Assembly (NCBI GenBank): GCA_009602725.1
Contig: WELB01000055.1
Coordinates: forward strand, 316,562-360,415
DNA from: Spirogloea muscicola
Taxonomy: Eukaryota > Streptophyta > Zygnematophyceae > Spirogloeales > Spirogloeaceae
DNA length: 43,854 bases
Direction: 5' to 3'
Shown here: in pieces, positions 25,911 through 37,135 of the stretch
Position numbering within the stretch: the stretch's first letter is position 1
How the letters are laid out: the number at the start of each line of letters is the position of its first letter
The notes under the pieces: generated by a model
Databases searched by the model: none
Seen by the model: the letters and a program-made list of their open reading frames with translations, nothing else
Told to the model about the DNA's origin: nothing
Position numbers and translations under genes: made by a program

Positions 25911-28900
25911 TTACTCCTGTTGTGGGCCCCAAAGGCTGGCCAGAATGTCTCTGCCGAGCTCAGTTGCACTCCCGCTCGTGCTTGGCACGATTATCTCTGG
26001 GGCAAGAGCCTGCACAAAATGCTGCAGTTCTCTGAAGCTACTATGCTCCACATACGGCACCTCATACCTGTCAATGCCCAGATTGAGCATTATCTTTCTA
26101 TCAAATGCACATACCAGTGAGACTGCGCAAGATTTCACTCTAATACCACAGACGTGGCAGGTTCAATCATACATCCCCCTTTATCTTCTGGGTCTTATTG
26201 TCAGACTGCCGCAATGGCGCGCAGAATAAGCAACAGTATTCTTGGACGACGAGAGCAGCTGGATTGACGTTCGACACCTGACAAGCGTGCCCTGTTGCCA
26301 CCTCCGACCTGCTGCCCGCTTCTTGCTGCGCTGAAGTGTACAGCTGCTTGGGGATATGCCAACAATCGTGTCAAACCTTCCCTGGTACACCAAACATTCA
26401 CACACATCAGCAGCTTCCTGCCTACAGAAGGAAGTGGCATATATATGACAGACTCAAAGTCTGATATGAGCAGACTTTCACATGGCAGTGTTTCTGACAA
26501 AGTCTCACAAGTACTCCGAGTTCACATGCACCCCAGAATGAGAAGCCATAGCCAGGCATCAGCAGGTCATCTTGTGAGCACGAACATGATAATGACGTGC
26601 AACAGAGGCCATCCTCTTGAAGCTGGCAATGCTCCACATTGGGACGACATGTATGTTGCTCTGTGTCTCCTTATTGACAAGCCAAGCCTTGTCCTCCTCT
26701 GTCAGGCCCATGCAGTCCAGCAGCCGCTGCTTGGAAGGGCTGACAAAGAGCTTCTTCCGCAGGGCTCGAGCTACATTGAGAAACAGCTTCTCTGCTCCTG
26801 TGGACAACAGGAACCTATGGCTGTACTGTGAGCAAGGTCAAGTCAAAGGAAAATGATGCTAGCGCAATTGTCCACATTAGAAGTGTTATTATGCTTTGCA
26901 GGGAAACGAGGAATCCAGCCGATAAGCAGGAAGTAGACGTGCCAAAGTTTGTACCGAGTAAGTGGGTGCCTATCAGAAAAAGGCTTCTGGGATTGAAGCT
27001 CTCAACCAGGACGGCATCAATTACATACTGGATGACTATGTCCTGCTTAGGAAAGTCAAACTGGCAAAACCGAACAACAGAGTGCCAAGACCATGTGAAT
27101 TTTGTCATAAATGGGCAGAAGGACGAGGAGCTGAAGTGGGCTCTAGGTCAAGACAATTTGACTTTGACAAATAGTTGCAGTGCGACACAACAGGGTACCA
27201 TAGTAGCTACAACCTCAAAGTCAAAAAGAATCACAATGATTAGTCATTAATTTTTCATGGATATTATTTCGCCAGAAAAGCAGAGGATAATGTAATACTT
27301 AAAGTAAAGATACCTGAGGCTGGCAGAATGTTGTATCCAAGATAAGCGTATGAATAGACACAGCCTTCAGAGTGGGGTACTCCAACATCGCAGGGCAGAA
27401 CCGGAAGTCCCCAGTGTGAAGGACTGTCTGTCCCATTCAGCAGGTAAAGGATATACAAATGCTTAGCGCCTTGGTGAAATCAACACCAGCTTGGCTTGCA
27501 ATATGAAGCCAATGTATATGGTAATGCTACTCTAGTGCACATAACATAATGCTCTTATATTCAAGGATAATGATCAAAGAGCAGCTTGATTACGTCATAT
27601 GTGCAGCTCACCTTACCGTCTGGGGGCTCAAAGAGTATCATGACGGCGCCAGGGCAGTGGTTGGCCTCCAAGAATGTCACACGTGTATCGTTGAGCATGA
27701 AGCTTTTGCCAAGATCGACTTCCATGATCTTCTCTTTCGCAATGCCTATTTTGAGCTGCACTAGGCGCGCCGTTATTTGCGAGCAGACTATCATTCCTGC
27801 CTTGAAACTCCTAGTCAGGCCTTGGTAACCTGCGACAAGAGGTGGTTCATTCGTCACATGAACCGAGCAGCCTCCTGGTTACAGAATGTTTTTAGGTTGT
27901 ATGCAAGCAAGTAGCGCAGCTATCAAAGAGGGCAATATTGGCACGGTCAAGATTCAACTATCAAAGAGGGCAAACATTGGCATGGTCAAGACTTAGGGGC
28001 AGTCGACAAGAGGTGGGAAACTTGCATTCCATGTGAAAGTGCGTCAGGAACCAGTAGGTGCAGTCCTCTTTGCCATGTTGGAATGCATCCTGAGTGCATG
28101 CAGACCACAGTTAGAGACCTACTCTTGCACGATAACACCCATGTCATTGACCACAACCTCCTGCTCACGCCTGGCTTTAACTAGACAAGGGCATCGCTCT
28201 CAGCACAGTGTCATGTCCCTGGCTTTCATGTCTTGTGAACTGCATCTCATGGATGCCACTCACCACTCGGAAGGAAGTCCCAGGGATGCACTGCCAAGGA
28301 GCGAAGCCAGGGTGGCCGGCACTCCGAGCGCCTTCCTTCTTGTAGCTGACCTTTTTGTGACCCCTTCTGACAAGTAAGGGCGGCTGAGGACGCCGAGTCT
28401 GAGACCGTGATTGTACCCTGAAGAAATCAGTTATGCAGCTTGAGCCTTTCTCTGTACCCTGCAGCGGCTTTGCCAGCAGCCTCTGGCTGGAATCTTGAGC
28501 CTCAGCTAGCGTTCCTGGACTATAGGAGACAGGCGGACTGCCAGACATGCCAACCCCCTCAAGCTGCTGCTTCACAGCAATTTGTTCTGACTGCAAGAAG
28601 GGCAGTGACGCAGACTATCAGCTGGTCTTTAATGGACACAAGCACCCTTGCTGAGCACTCATCACTGACATGCAGCACATGCTGCTGGCTTAGCAAGTGC
28701 TTTCAATGAGCTGCTACAGTTGCCATGCAGACAAGGCTAGGTGTTGACACCAGAGGAAGTCCGGAGAGGGTAAGGCTTTAAGATAGGGGGTGAAGTGCTG
28801 ACCTCAACTTGGAAGCAGTCTAAGTAGCGACTAGTATGCCGCTCACGCTCAGGTCCCAGCAGCTCTCCTGCCCGGTCCTCAAACACAGGGCACTCCACCG

Positions 28901-29276
28901 ACTGAAGCTCGCAATGCTGCAGCCCTGAGGCTTCAGGAGCACTTGCAAGTGGAGCACTCTCCTTTATGCCTGCCTCCAAGTCACTAAGCACATCCTTGGT
29001 TGCGCTTCTACAAAAACGTGCATCTGGGGAAATCTCTTTGATTCTGGGCTCCAAGCTGTGTAAGACATCCGCTTCGGCTGCCTCCTGCCTCGCTGCAGCG
29101 TCTATCTCTCCAGCCAATGTCAGATGTCTGCCAGGCAGAATTCTGTTGCATGGCCTCAAAGGGACGGCTGTTGAGACGCTTCGCTTCCTGCGCTCCCTCT
29201 TGATTGGCCGTGCAGCCTGCTGGCACAGCGCGAAGGAGGAGAACTCATCGCCAGAGTCGCCAGCTTCCTCGTCCAT
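25911..29276 (-). CDS. SNM1: SNM1/DCLRE1-type DNA cross-link repair nuclease (metallo-beta-lactamase + beta-CASP), 9 exons
   Basis: SNM1 nucleases trim DNA ends at interstrand cross-links. Exons in transcript order: 29276-28803, 28590-28264, 28089-28026, 27829-27612, 27427-27314, 27060-26955, 26797-26586, 26381-26278, 26067-25911, giving 591 residues with all phases kept. Order: a degenerate UBZ4-like finger at about 129-153, a PIP-box-like SCITDFF at 209-215 (Gln replaced by Ser), then the nuclease core: IPGTSFRVDAF, LTHFHM at 282-287, LEANHCPGAVMILFEP at 342-357, VLHTGDFR with Asp368, DFPKQ, FNPRSLFLIGTHLL, AGRRWQQGTLVR and VPYVEHSSF with His548. Intron 3 uses a GC donor and splits the metal motif, which then reads HFHMEC rather than the family HxHxDH. 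The gene diverges from cellulose synthase and converges with tomosyn. The family is certain; whether this copy is an active nuclease is doubtful. Confidence 0.9.
27830..28025 (-). other. Intron 3 of SNM1: GC-AG, with direct repeats
   Basis: The donor is GAAT|GCAAGT and the acceptor TCGCAG|GTTACC. A perfect 13-base direct repeat (CGACAAGAGGTGG on the plus strand) lies just inside both ends, at 28004-28016 and 27833-27845. Between them is a 38-base tandem duplication (27921-27995, TATCAAAGAGGGCAA at each start). It falls inside the codon block of the metal-binding motif. Confidence 0.6.
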
Positions 29277-29542
29277 CCCGTCGGGCTGTCACGCGCATGG
29301 CTAGGACTGCGCCGTTCAGTCGTCACAGTCGCACTCAATAATCTGCTTCCACGGACCCTTCCACATAATCGGACCTTCCCTCGGTGGCCCCTTCTCCGCT
29401 GCGACACTGGGCGGAGCAATGCTCTCGCTGCAGTGAGACTCCTGCTGCGCCTGCGCCACGGGCGCGGCTGGCAGACGCAAAACGCCTCAGGCCAGCAGGT
29501 CAGAAGGCGGCGGCCGAAGGGCATCCATGGCCACGGCGACGA

Positions 29543-29578
<36 letters not shown>

Positions 29579-30991
29579 TCTGCCTCCCCGCTTCCCCCCG
29601 TCCTCGCCGGCCGCGGCACGGTGGGCCTGCCAACCGCCTCGCTTACCCGGGGTGGCCAAAACCCCCACCCCCCCGGAACCAGGGTTTCGTAAATTCAAAT
29701 CTTCCCGCGGCGGGCTCCGGATGGCGCCCCCTCCGTGCGCCCGACGGCGGCCGCTGCGTGGGGCGTCAGATACCCGCCGCGTGGCGCGCCATGCTGGCGG
29801 GGAGCCCCCCTTTCGTGCTCCGGTGGCAGGGGTGCCGACCGGGACCGGTCCGTGCAGACCTGGTTTGGTCCGTCCGGACCGGGCCCTGGCCCCGCGCCGG
29901 GCGCGCCGTCGCGACCGGCGCAGAGGGCCCCGGTTGCGGCGCCCCGTTGACCCCGCCACGTGACCCCGGTCGCCCGACGGAGACAGTGCTGGGGCGCGTT
30001 CACACGCTCGGCGGTTTTGGAGAAACCCCCGCCCCCCGCCCGTTGACCCCTCCCCATTGGCAGGCGCCAGTCCGACGTGGCGACAACCCGGCGCCCGGCC
30101 CGGGGCGGCGGCGCGTCGCCGTGGGGCCCGATCCCTCGTGCCCATTGGCGGCGACTAATGCGATGACGCCTGGAAAGTGCAGTACGATCGTTGACCGCCG
30201 TCCGATGGGCGCACCGGCGTCGCCGGGCGCGTCGCCGGGAGGGCCGTTCGGCCCGCGGGGGGCGGCATCCAAGACAGTGCCTTGGGGGAGGCGGGTCCCC
30301 CGCCGGAGGCGGGGGGGGGGTGGCCGGGGGCCGCCCTCCCTCCCCCAACGGATAGCCCTCCCTCACTCCCGCTCCCTCGTACGCGATACCAGGCTCTCCC
30401 TTCGGAGGCGTTGGGCCCTGCCCCGTCAGCCGCGAGGGCACCCCCTNGCCGCCGCCGCCGCCGCCACCGTCGTCATCTGCGGCGGACGCCGAGGAGGAGC
30501 GCCGGCCTCCCGGCAGCTGCGGCCGGCGGCGGCACCAGCTGCGGCGGGCTTGCAGCGATAGCTATCCTGGCAGTGGCAGTGTGCGTGGCACGTGGCGGCA
30601 CGAGAAGGCGTGTCTTGAGAAGGTGACACAAGAGGGACGGACGAAGGGGGGAGGCGCGGGCCGGGGGCGGACGCCGTGGCAGGGCGGCCGCAGGTTGGAC
30701 GCCGCAGGCTCGGACGCCGCCGCCGCTGCTGCCTGGTAGGCAGCAGGAGCGGCCAGCTGCCATGGCTGCCGCAGGCATCGGCGCACTGGAAGCTACTGAA
30801 GCGGTAAGCGGCTGGCGCGGGTGCCTGGCTTGAAGCCACCCCACGGGCACGGCCGGGCTTGGAGCACTGGCAGGTCCGCCGCTGGGCCTGCGCCAGGGCT
30901 GACACTGGAACGAAGACTTGAACACTTGAACACTTGAACACTTGACCACTTGACCTGGTTTGGAGCGGCTTAAGGCATTTGCTCGCCCGCC
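29277..30991. promoter_or_regulatory. Divergent GC-rich promoter region of SNM1 (-) and cellulose synthase (+)
   Basis: About 1.7 kb between two start codons on opposite strands. GC content is very high across most of it, with a CCG run at about 29546-29580, G runs near 30309-30320 and another CCG run near 30448-30465 beside one unresolved base at 30447. Two CCCATTGGC blocks (30052 and 30139) are reverse CCAAT boxes. Long open frames on both strands are composition effects. Shared control of the two genes is inferred from arrangement only. Confidence 0.5.
30916..30955 (+). repeat. Five tandem octamers upstream of the cellulose synthase start
   Basis: ACTTGAAC three times, then ACTTGACC twice, without gaps, ending 36 bases before the start codon. 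The last two units contain TTGACC, which fits the W-box core bound by WRKY factors, though the position suggests it lies in the leader. The role is unknown. Confidence 0.7.
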
Positions 30992-33900
30992 ATGGACGTC
31001 GCCACTGGCCTCGTGGCCGGCAGCCACAACCGCAACGAGTTTGTGGTCATCCGCTCCCACGAAGGCGACGCCGGGGTAAGTGGCCTCCGCTCTGCATCGA
31101 GCTGCACGCACCATTACGGCCGGGCATGCGTGCTTCTTGGGGCAGCGCCATGGACAGCGCCGATTTGCTGAGCCGGGGCCTAGGTTGGCTCTGCTTGGGC
31201 CTGTGGTAGCGTATTGAGTGTGGCGCTGACGTTGACGACTTGCTGTTTCGTGCAGCCGAGGCCCATCCGGAACAGCGATTTCGACCCGACCATCTGCAAA
31301 ATTTGCGGCGACGAGGTCGGGGCAACGACCGAGGGCGACCTCTTTGTGGCGTGCAACGAGTGCGCCTACCCTGTCTGCCGGCCCTGTTACGAGTACGAGC
31401 GCAAGGAGGGCCAGCAGGCGTGCCCGCAGTGCAAGAGCCACTACATACGCCACAAGGGTGCCCCTGCTGCACCTTACTTCTCCCGTTGTTGCTGCAGACT
31501 CATGAGCAGGCGCAAGCTGCTCCTTGCCAGTATTTTGTATCGCCGATCGGCACTCACATACTGCTGGATTTTGGCTGAAACCATCTCAGGAAGCCCTCGA
31601 GAGGAGGGTGACATGGAGGAGCTCGATGCTGACGACTTGGAGGAGGAGTTTCGAGGCCTGGCAGCGCCAGCGGAGCCGCAGCCGCACCAGGTGATGGCGG
31701 CGCAGGGCCTGTCGCACCTCATGCAGGCCATGGCTGCCGAGGACGACGTCGACTCCCTCAGCAGCTACCAGCCGCTCAACCACCGCGACCGCGTGGTCGA
31801 AGGCGGGCCGGCGCACCACATGGCCCCGCCGCCGGCCGGCCAAGCCAATGCTGCCAACGGTGCCCACCACCACCACTCCAGGCACCACTACGACGAGTAC
31901 CAGCCAGATTACAACCCTGGCCAATTTCCATTGCTGACCAATGGCCCCATGGTAAGTTGCCTATAAGTGTGACATAGCTACTGATTAGCAGCACACGCAG
32001 AACAATCGAGTGTCGTCGTTTTGGCAGCCTTCTTGCGCAGCTTCATGCCCTACTTAGTGGCAACTCTGGGCCTTGTGCTTGGGGTGCAGGAGACGGAGTC
32101 GGTGCTATCCGTCGGGCAAGCCTCCGAGGTGCCGATTGACTACCAGCAGGCGCTGATGGTCACGCGGCCCATGTTGATGCCGCCCCCGCCGATGCCGCCC
32201 CCACCGCCGCTTGCGGCGGGCAAGCGCGGGCCGCCAGGCACCGTGCACCCATTGCTGTACCCGCCCTCTCCGGAGCCGAGCTACGCGGAGGCCGAGCCAG
32301 CATATGGCAGCCTCGGTGTAGGCATGGGCGACCCTCGCTACACTCCCGAGCACGGCTACGGTGGCAACGTACCTGAGCATGCCTTCGGTACAGCCTCATC
32401 CTTGAAAAGCTTAGCTAGTGGTCATCAAGTATCAATCAAAAGCCATGGCCCAGTTGCGATGCAGTTGCGTTTGGCATTAGGTTTTTGGGTGCTGTAGGCA
32501 GCAGCCATGCCAGTTGTGCCCTCCTCATGGCTCACGAAGCCAATGACTGGTATGTGCATTCAGCTGGAACCCCGCTCCCAGCAGACCACATGACGGACGA
32601 GGAGAAGGACCTGGCCAGCTACGGCTACGGGAGCATTGCTTGGAAGGAGCGCGTTGAGTCCTGGAAGAACCGTCAGGAGAAGATGGGGGTGAGCACCAGT
32701 GCCCCAAATCTCACCAGCAGCATCCGCATTACACTTACACGTTCTTTACATAACCACCAATAGTCACACTTACATGTTTGTTACACACACGGTTGTCTAC
32801 TGCTGCCATGGTCAGATGGCGATGACAGAGGGCACCAACCCGCTTATGGGCGGCAAGGGCGGCGGCGGTGGCGACGATCCCGAGGATCCCGCTGGACCCG
32901 GGCCGGATGTGCCCATGTGAGACTGCTGCTGTCCACTGTACCTCTTCTCGTGGAGCAGCCATTGCTGGTCTCATGATCGATCAAGTAGCGCCAAGACTGT
33001 CTCCCAACTCAGCCTGATTATATGGCTCGCTACAGGTCGGACGAGGCCCGGCAGCCGCTGTCACGCAAGGTCACCATACCTTCGGCGCTCATCAACCCGT
33101 ACCGGCTGTGCATCATCTTGCGGCTCATCATCCTAGGCTTCTTCTTCCGCTACCGGATCCTCAACCCTGTGCCAGATGCGTACGGGCTCTGGTTAACATC
33201 GGTGATGTGCGAGCTCTGGTTTGCCTTTTCCTGGGTGCTCGATCAGGTATGACACACCTCTTACATTATCTTTCAAAGGGCAGAAGTGTGTTGCCTGGGC
33301 TGCGCTCCTTCTTGCTAAGGTCACGCTCTGACACCACCAGCATGCCATGTTGCTCTGCAGTTTCCTAAGTGGATGCCCATCAACCGCGAAACATATCTTG
33401 ACCGCTTAGCACTTAGGTGAGCAGTCACTCACCAGGGCAGTAAGGCACCAAGCTCCCTTCCCAGCTTGTATAGGTAGCTGCGGAAGATTGACCGCCTATT
33501 TCTGGCACATTCTTGTGACATGTAATGCTTAAAACCCTCGCATTTTACATGATTGCACTTGTCTCAAGTTGTGCATATTTTGACAAATGCAATGTTGCAG
33601 ATATGACCGCAATGGCGAGTCGCAGCTCTCCCATGTGGATATGTTTGTTAGCACAGTGGATCCCCTCAAGGAGCCGCCGCTGGCCACCATGAATACAATC
33701 CTATCTATCCTGGCCATGGACTACCCCGTGCACAAGTTCTCCTGCTACCTTAGGTACCTTTCTTGATCCTGTTGATGATGCAGCTGCATATGCAGCTGCT
33801 GTGGCTAATATCATCGTAACCAGGGCTCCTCCTGCTGTTGCACTTACGTTTGACTAATGCATAGAGGATGCTCGCTCTGGTTGCACCATGGCAGTGACGA

Positions 33901-36900
33901 TGGTGCTTCAATGCTGACTTTTGAGGCGCTTTCTGAGACGTCAGAGTTTGCCCGCAAGTGGGTTCCATTCTGCAAAAAATTCAGCATTGAGCCGCGCGCT
34001 CCAGAGGTCTATTTTGCTCAGAAGCTGGATTATCTCAAGGACAAGGTGCAGCCAAGCTTTGTGCGCGATCGACGTGCAATGAAGGTGAGCACTCCCGGCA
34101 TTCTGACGCCTAGCTGAAGGCTGTTGGCTTGATCATCCACTCAAACCTCTTGCCTCTTACGGATTCTACTGACATGCCAGCATTGCCCTTGCTCACCAGC
34201 TGACTGAGCTCTTCCTTCACACTGGCAGAGGGAGTACGAAGAGTGGAAGGTCCGTCTCAATGCGCTTGTTGCTAAGGCCTCAAAGGTACCTGAGGACGGG
34301 TGGACCATGCAAGATGGCACACCTTGGCCAGGAAACAACACTCGCGACCACCCCGGCATGATCCAGGTGATTAGAAAGCCATGTCAGCTGTCAGCTGTTG
34401 GTGTGTCCTGTGGCATGCCGGCCGCATGCAAGCACCTCATTGTGCGCATAAATCCATTGGGATTGCCTTCTTACGCTGAATCGCTGGCGCAGGTCTTCTT
34501 GGGTGCCAGTGGAGGTCACGACACTGATGGCTTGCCGCTACCCCGGCTGGTCTATGTATCCCGTGAGAAGCGGCCAGGGTATAATCACCACAAGAAGGCA
34601 GGAGCCATGAATTCGCTTGTAAGTTCTCAGCACAAATGTGTACCACCAAAAGTTGGATGTGACGTTGCAGCCATTGAGCTGCTCTTCCGTCATTGACTAC
34701 TATGCATTCTGACCTGACAAAGACAAGCTGTCAGCAACTAACATTTGTATGTCTTGCCCGTCAACATGGAAGACATTGGCCATAGCAACATGGTGCAAAG
34801 CAATGCTTGGCCATATTACCATGGTGCAAAGCAATGCTTGACATACAATATTTCACACTCGTGTCCAGGTCCGGGTGTCAGCTGTCCTCACAAATGCGCC
34901 ATACATCCTCAATCTGGACTGCGACCATTATGTGAACAATTGCAAGGCGCTGCGAGAGGCAATGTGCTTCATGATGGACCCAGCTCTGGGGAAGAAAGTT
35001 TGCTATGTTCAATTCCCCCAACGTTTTGACGGCATTGATCGCTCCGATCGCTACGCCAACCACAACACAGTCTTCTTCGATGTGAGTACTCCACAATTTG
35101 TCTATGACGGAGCTTAAGTAAAGACTGAAGTGTAAAATGTCGTTATGTTAGTAAGTGAGTCTATGAGGCAAGTTGGACCAATGTAAGAGTAAACTTCATG
35201 TATTCAATGCTCGTTAAATGCTCAGACGCATTTGTTGTGGTGCTCGGTACCTGATACCATGAGTGGTTTCTATGTATGTGCAGATCAATCTGAGAGGGTT
35301 GGATGGCATCCAGGGGCCTGTTTACGTTGGGACTGGCTGCTGCTTCCGGCGGCAGGCTCTGTATGCTTACGATCCGCCAGCGCTCAAGCGGAAGCCTCGG
35401 GGCTGCCTCACCAGCTGCTGCTTGACTCTATGCTGCTGTGGGAATCCCCGCAAGAAGGTCGCCCCCAAGCCGCTAAAGCCGCCCAAGTTTGGCAAGGGCG
35501 GCAAGGAGTCAAAGAAGCAGAGGAACAACCAAAAGGATGCCAGCAACCTTCCCTTGCACTACCTTGAGGATGCCCACAGTGGTGATTGCCGCTCTCATTG
35601 CATGCCATTATTGCATGTCATATTTGAGCCAAGCCTGAGGGCTTGACTGAGCTGAGGAGTAGTCTCAGTCCACCACATGGCATCCACTGATCAATCGCAC
35701 GATAATTGCAGTTGGTGGGGACGGCGAGACAGATAGCCTGATGACCATGCGGAGGTTTGAGAAGCGCTTTGGGCAGTCGCCTGTCTTTGTGCTGTCAACC
35801 TTTAAGGAGGAAGGCGGCAGTGTGGGCGCCGGCAACCCCAGCTCCATTCTCAAGGAGGCAATCCATGTGATCTCGTGCGGGTACGAGGAGAAGACGGACT
35901 GGGGCAAGGAGGTGGGGTGGATCTATGGATCTGTGACAGAGGACATCCTCACGGGCTTCAAGATGCACGTCCGCGGCTGGCGGAGCATCTACTGCATCCC
36001 GCCACGAGCGGCGTTCAAGGGCTCCGCGCCCATCAACCTGTCAGACCGCCTCAACCAGGTCCTGCGGTGGGCGCTGGGCTCCGTTGAGATCTTCCTCTCC
36101 ATGTACTGCCCCATCTGGTTCGGCTGGGGCCCTGGCCGCCTCAAGTTCCTCCAGCGCGTTGCCTACATCAACACTGTCATCTACCCTTTCACGTCCTTCC
36201 CCCTCGTCACCTACTGCACGCTGCCCGCCATCTGCCTCCTCACAAACAAGTTCATCATCCCGCAAATTGGCGACCTGGCATCTATCTACTTCATTGCCAT
36301 GTTCCTCTCCATCTTTGTGACGGCCATCCTCGAGATGCGGTGGAGTGGTGTTGGCCTCGAGGAGTGGTGGAGGAATGAGCAATTTTGGGTCATTGGAGGC
36401 GTCTCAAGCCACCTGTATGCCGTTGTCCAGGTCAGTTTGGCACACCAAATTTTGCCAGGTGGACGGCTCCTGGACGGCCCCTTGGATGCTTCTTGTGGAT
36501 GGACAGTGTTGCTCATAGATTCTCTCCTTCGCCTGCAGGGACTCTTGAAGGTGCTGGCTGGCATTGACACAAACTTCACGGTCACAGCCAAGGCTGCTGA
36601 GGATGCAGAGTTTGGCGAGCTGTACATATTCAAGTGGACGTCCCTACTCATCCCTCCCACTACTATCCTGGTGATCAACATTGTGGGCATTGTGGCTGGC
36701 GTTGCCAATGCCATCAATAACGGCGTGGGCAATGGGACCAATGCGTGGGGATCCCTGTTTGGGAAGCTCTTCTTTGCTCTTTGGGTCATAGTGCATCTCT
36801 ATCCTTTCCTCAAGGTACAGTACAACCCCTCTTGGCATCCCTACCTCCAACAAGAAATACTTATCTCAGAACCTGTGGCAGTTTTGGCGGTCACAAGATG

Positions 36901-37135
36901 ATTTTCATCCCCTGAGCTTTACTGTGCATGTGATTTGTAGCCTCACTTTCAAATCTGTGATGTCTTGCTGTCCCTCATTCAGGGCTTGATGGGACGGCAC
37001 AACCGCACTCCGACTATTGTGGTTGTATGGTCCGTGTTACTGGCTTCCATCTTCTCCCTGCTATGGATAAAGATAGACCCATTCCTCCCCAAGTATGATG
37101 GCCCCAGCTTGGAGCAGTGCGGCATCCGCTGCTAA
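30992..37135 (+). CDS. CESA: Cellulose synthase catalytic subunit, rosette type, 17 exons
   Basis: Plasma-membrane glycosyltransferase that polymerises UDP-glucose into beta-1,4-glucan. Exons: 30992-31075, 31256-31457, 31590-31951, 32090-32387, 32564-32688 (or from 32498), 32816-32916, 33036-33246, 33361-33416, 33601-33753, 33895-34084, 34229-34366, 34493-34618, 34869-35081, 35284-35581, 35712-36430, 36539-36814, 36983-37135, giving about 1,234 residues (1,256 with the longer exon 5). An eight-cysteine zinc finger (CKIC, CNEC, CRPC, CPQC) lies at about 42-90. Two membrane helices are in exon 7. Substrate and catalytic motifs are SDDG near 531, DCD at 699-701, TED at 928-930 and QVLRW at 968-972. 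Several C-terminal helices follow, ending LEQCGIRC. The plant-conserved region and a Lys-rich class-specific segment in exon 14 mark the streptophyte type. The linker after the zinc finger is longer than usual, with His-rich and Pro-rich parts. All introns are GT-AG. Confidence 0.95.

Noticed and set aside
29156-30561. Several 250-340 codon open frames on both strands
   Set aside because: They overlap one another in different frames and lie in the GC-rich divergent promoter, where stops are rare. None shows a family motif.
35741-36901. Single 386-codon frame in the cellulose synthase gene
   Set aside because: It reads through intron 15 (36431-36538) and past the donor at 36814. Splice sites and family alignment show separate exons.
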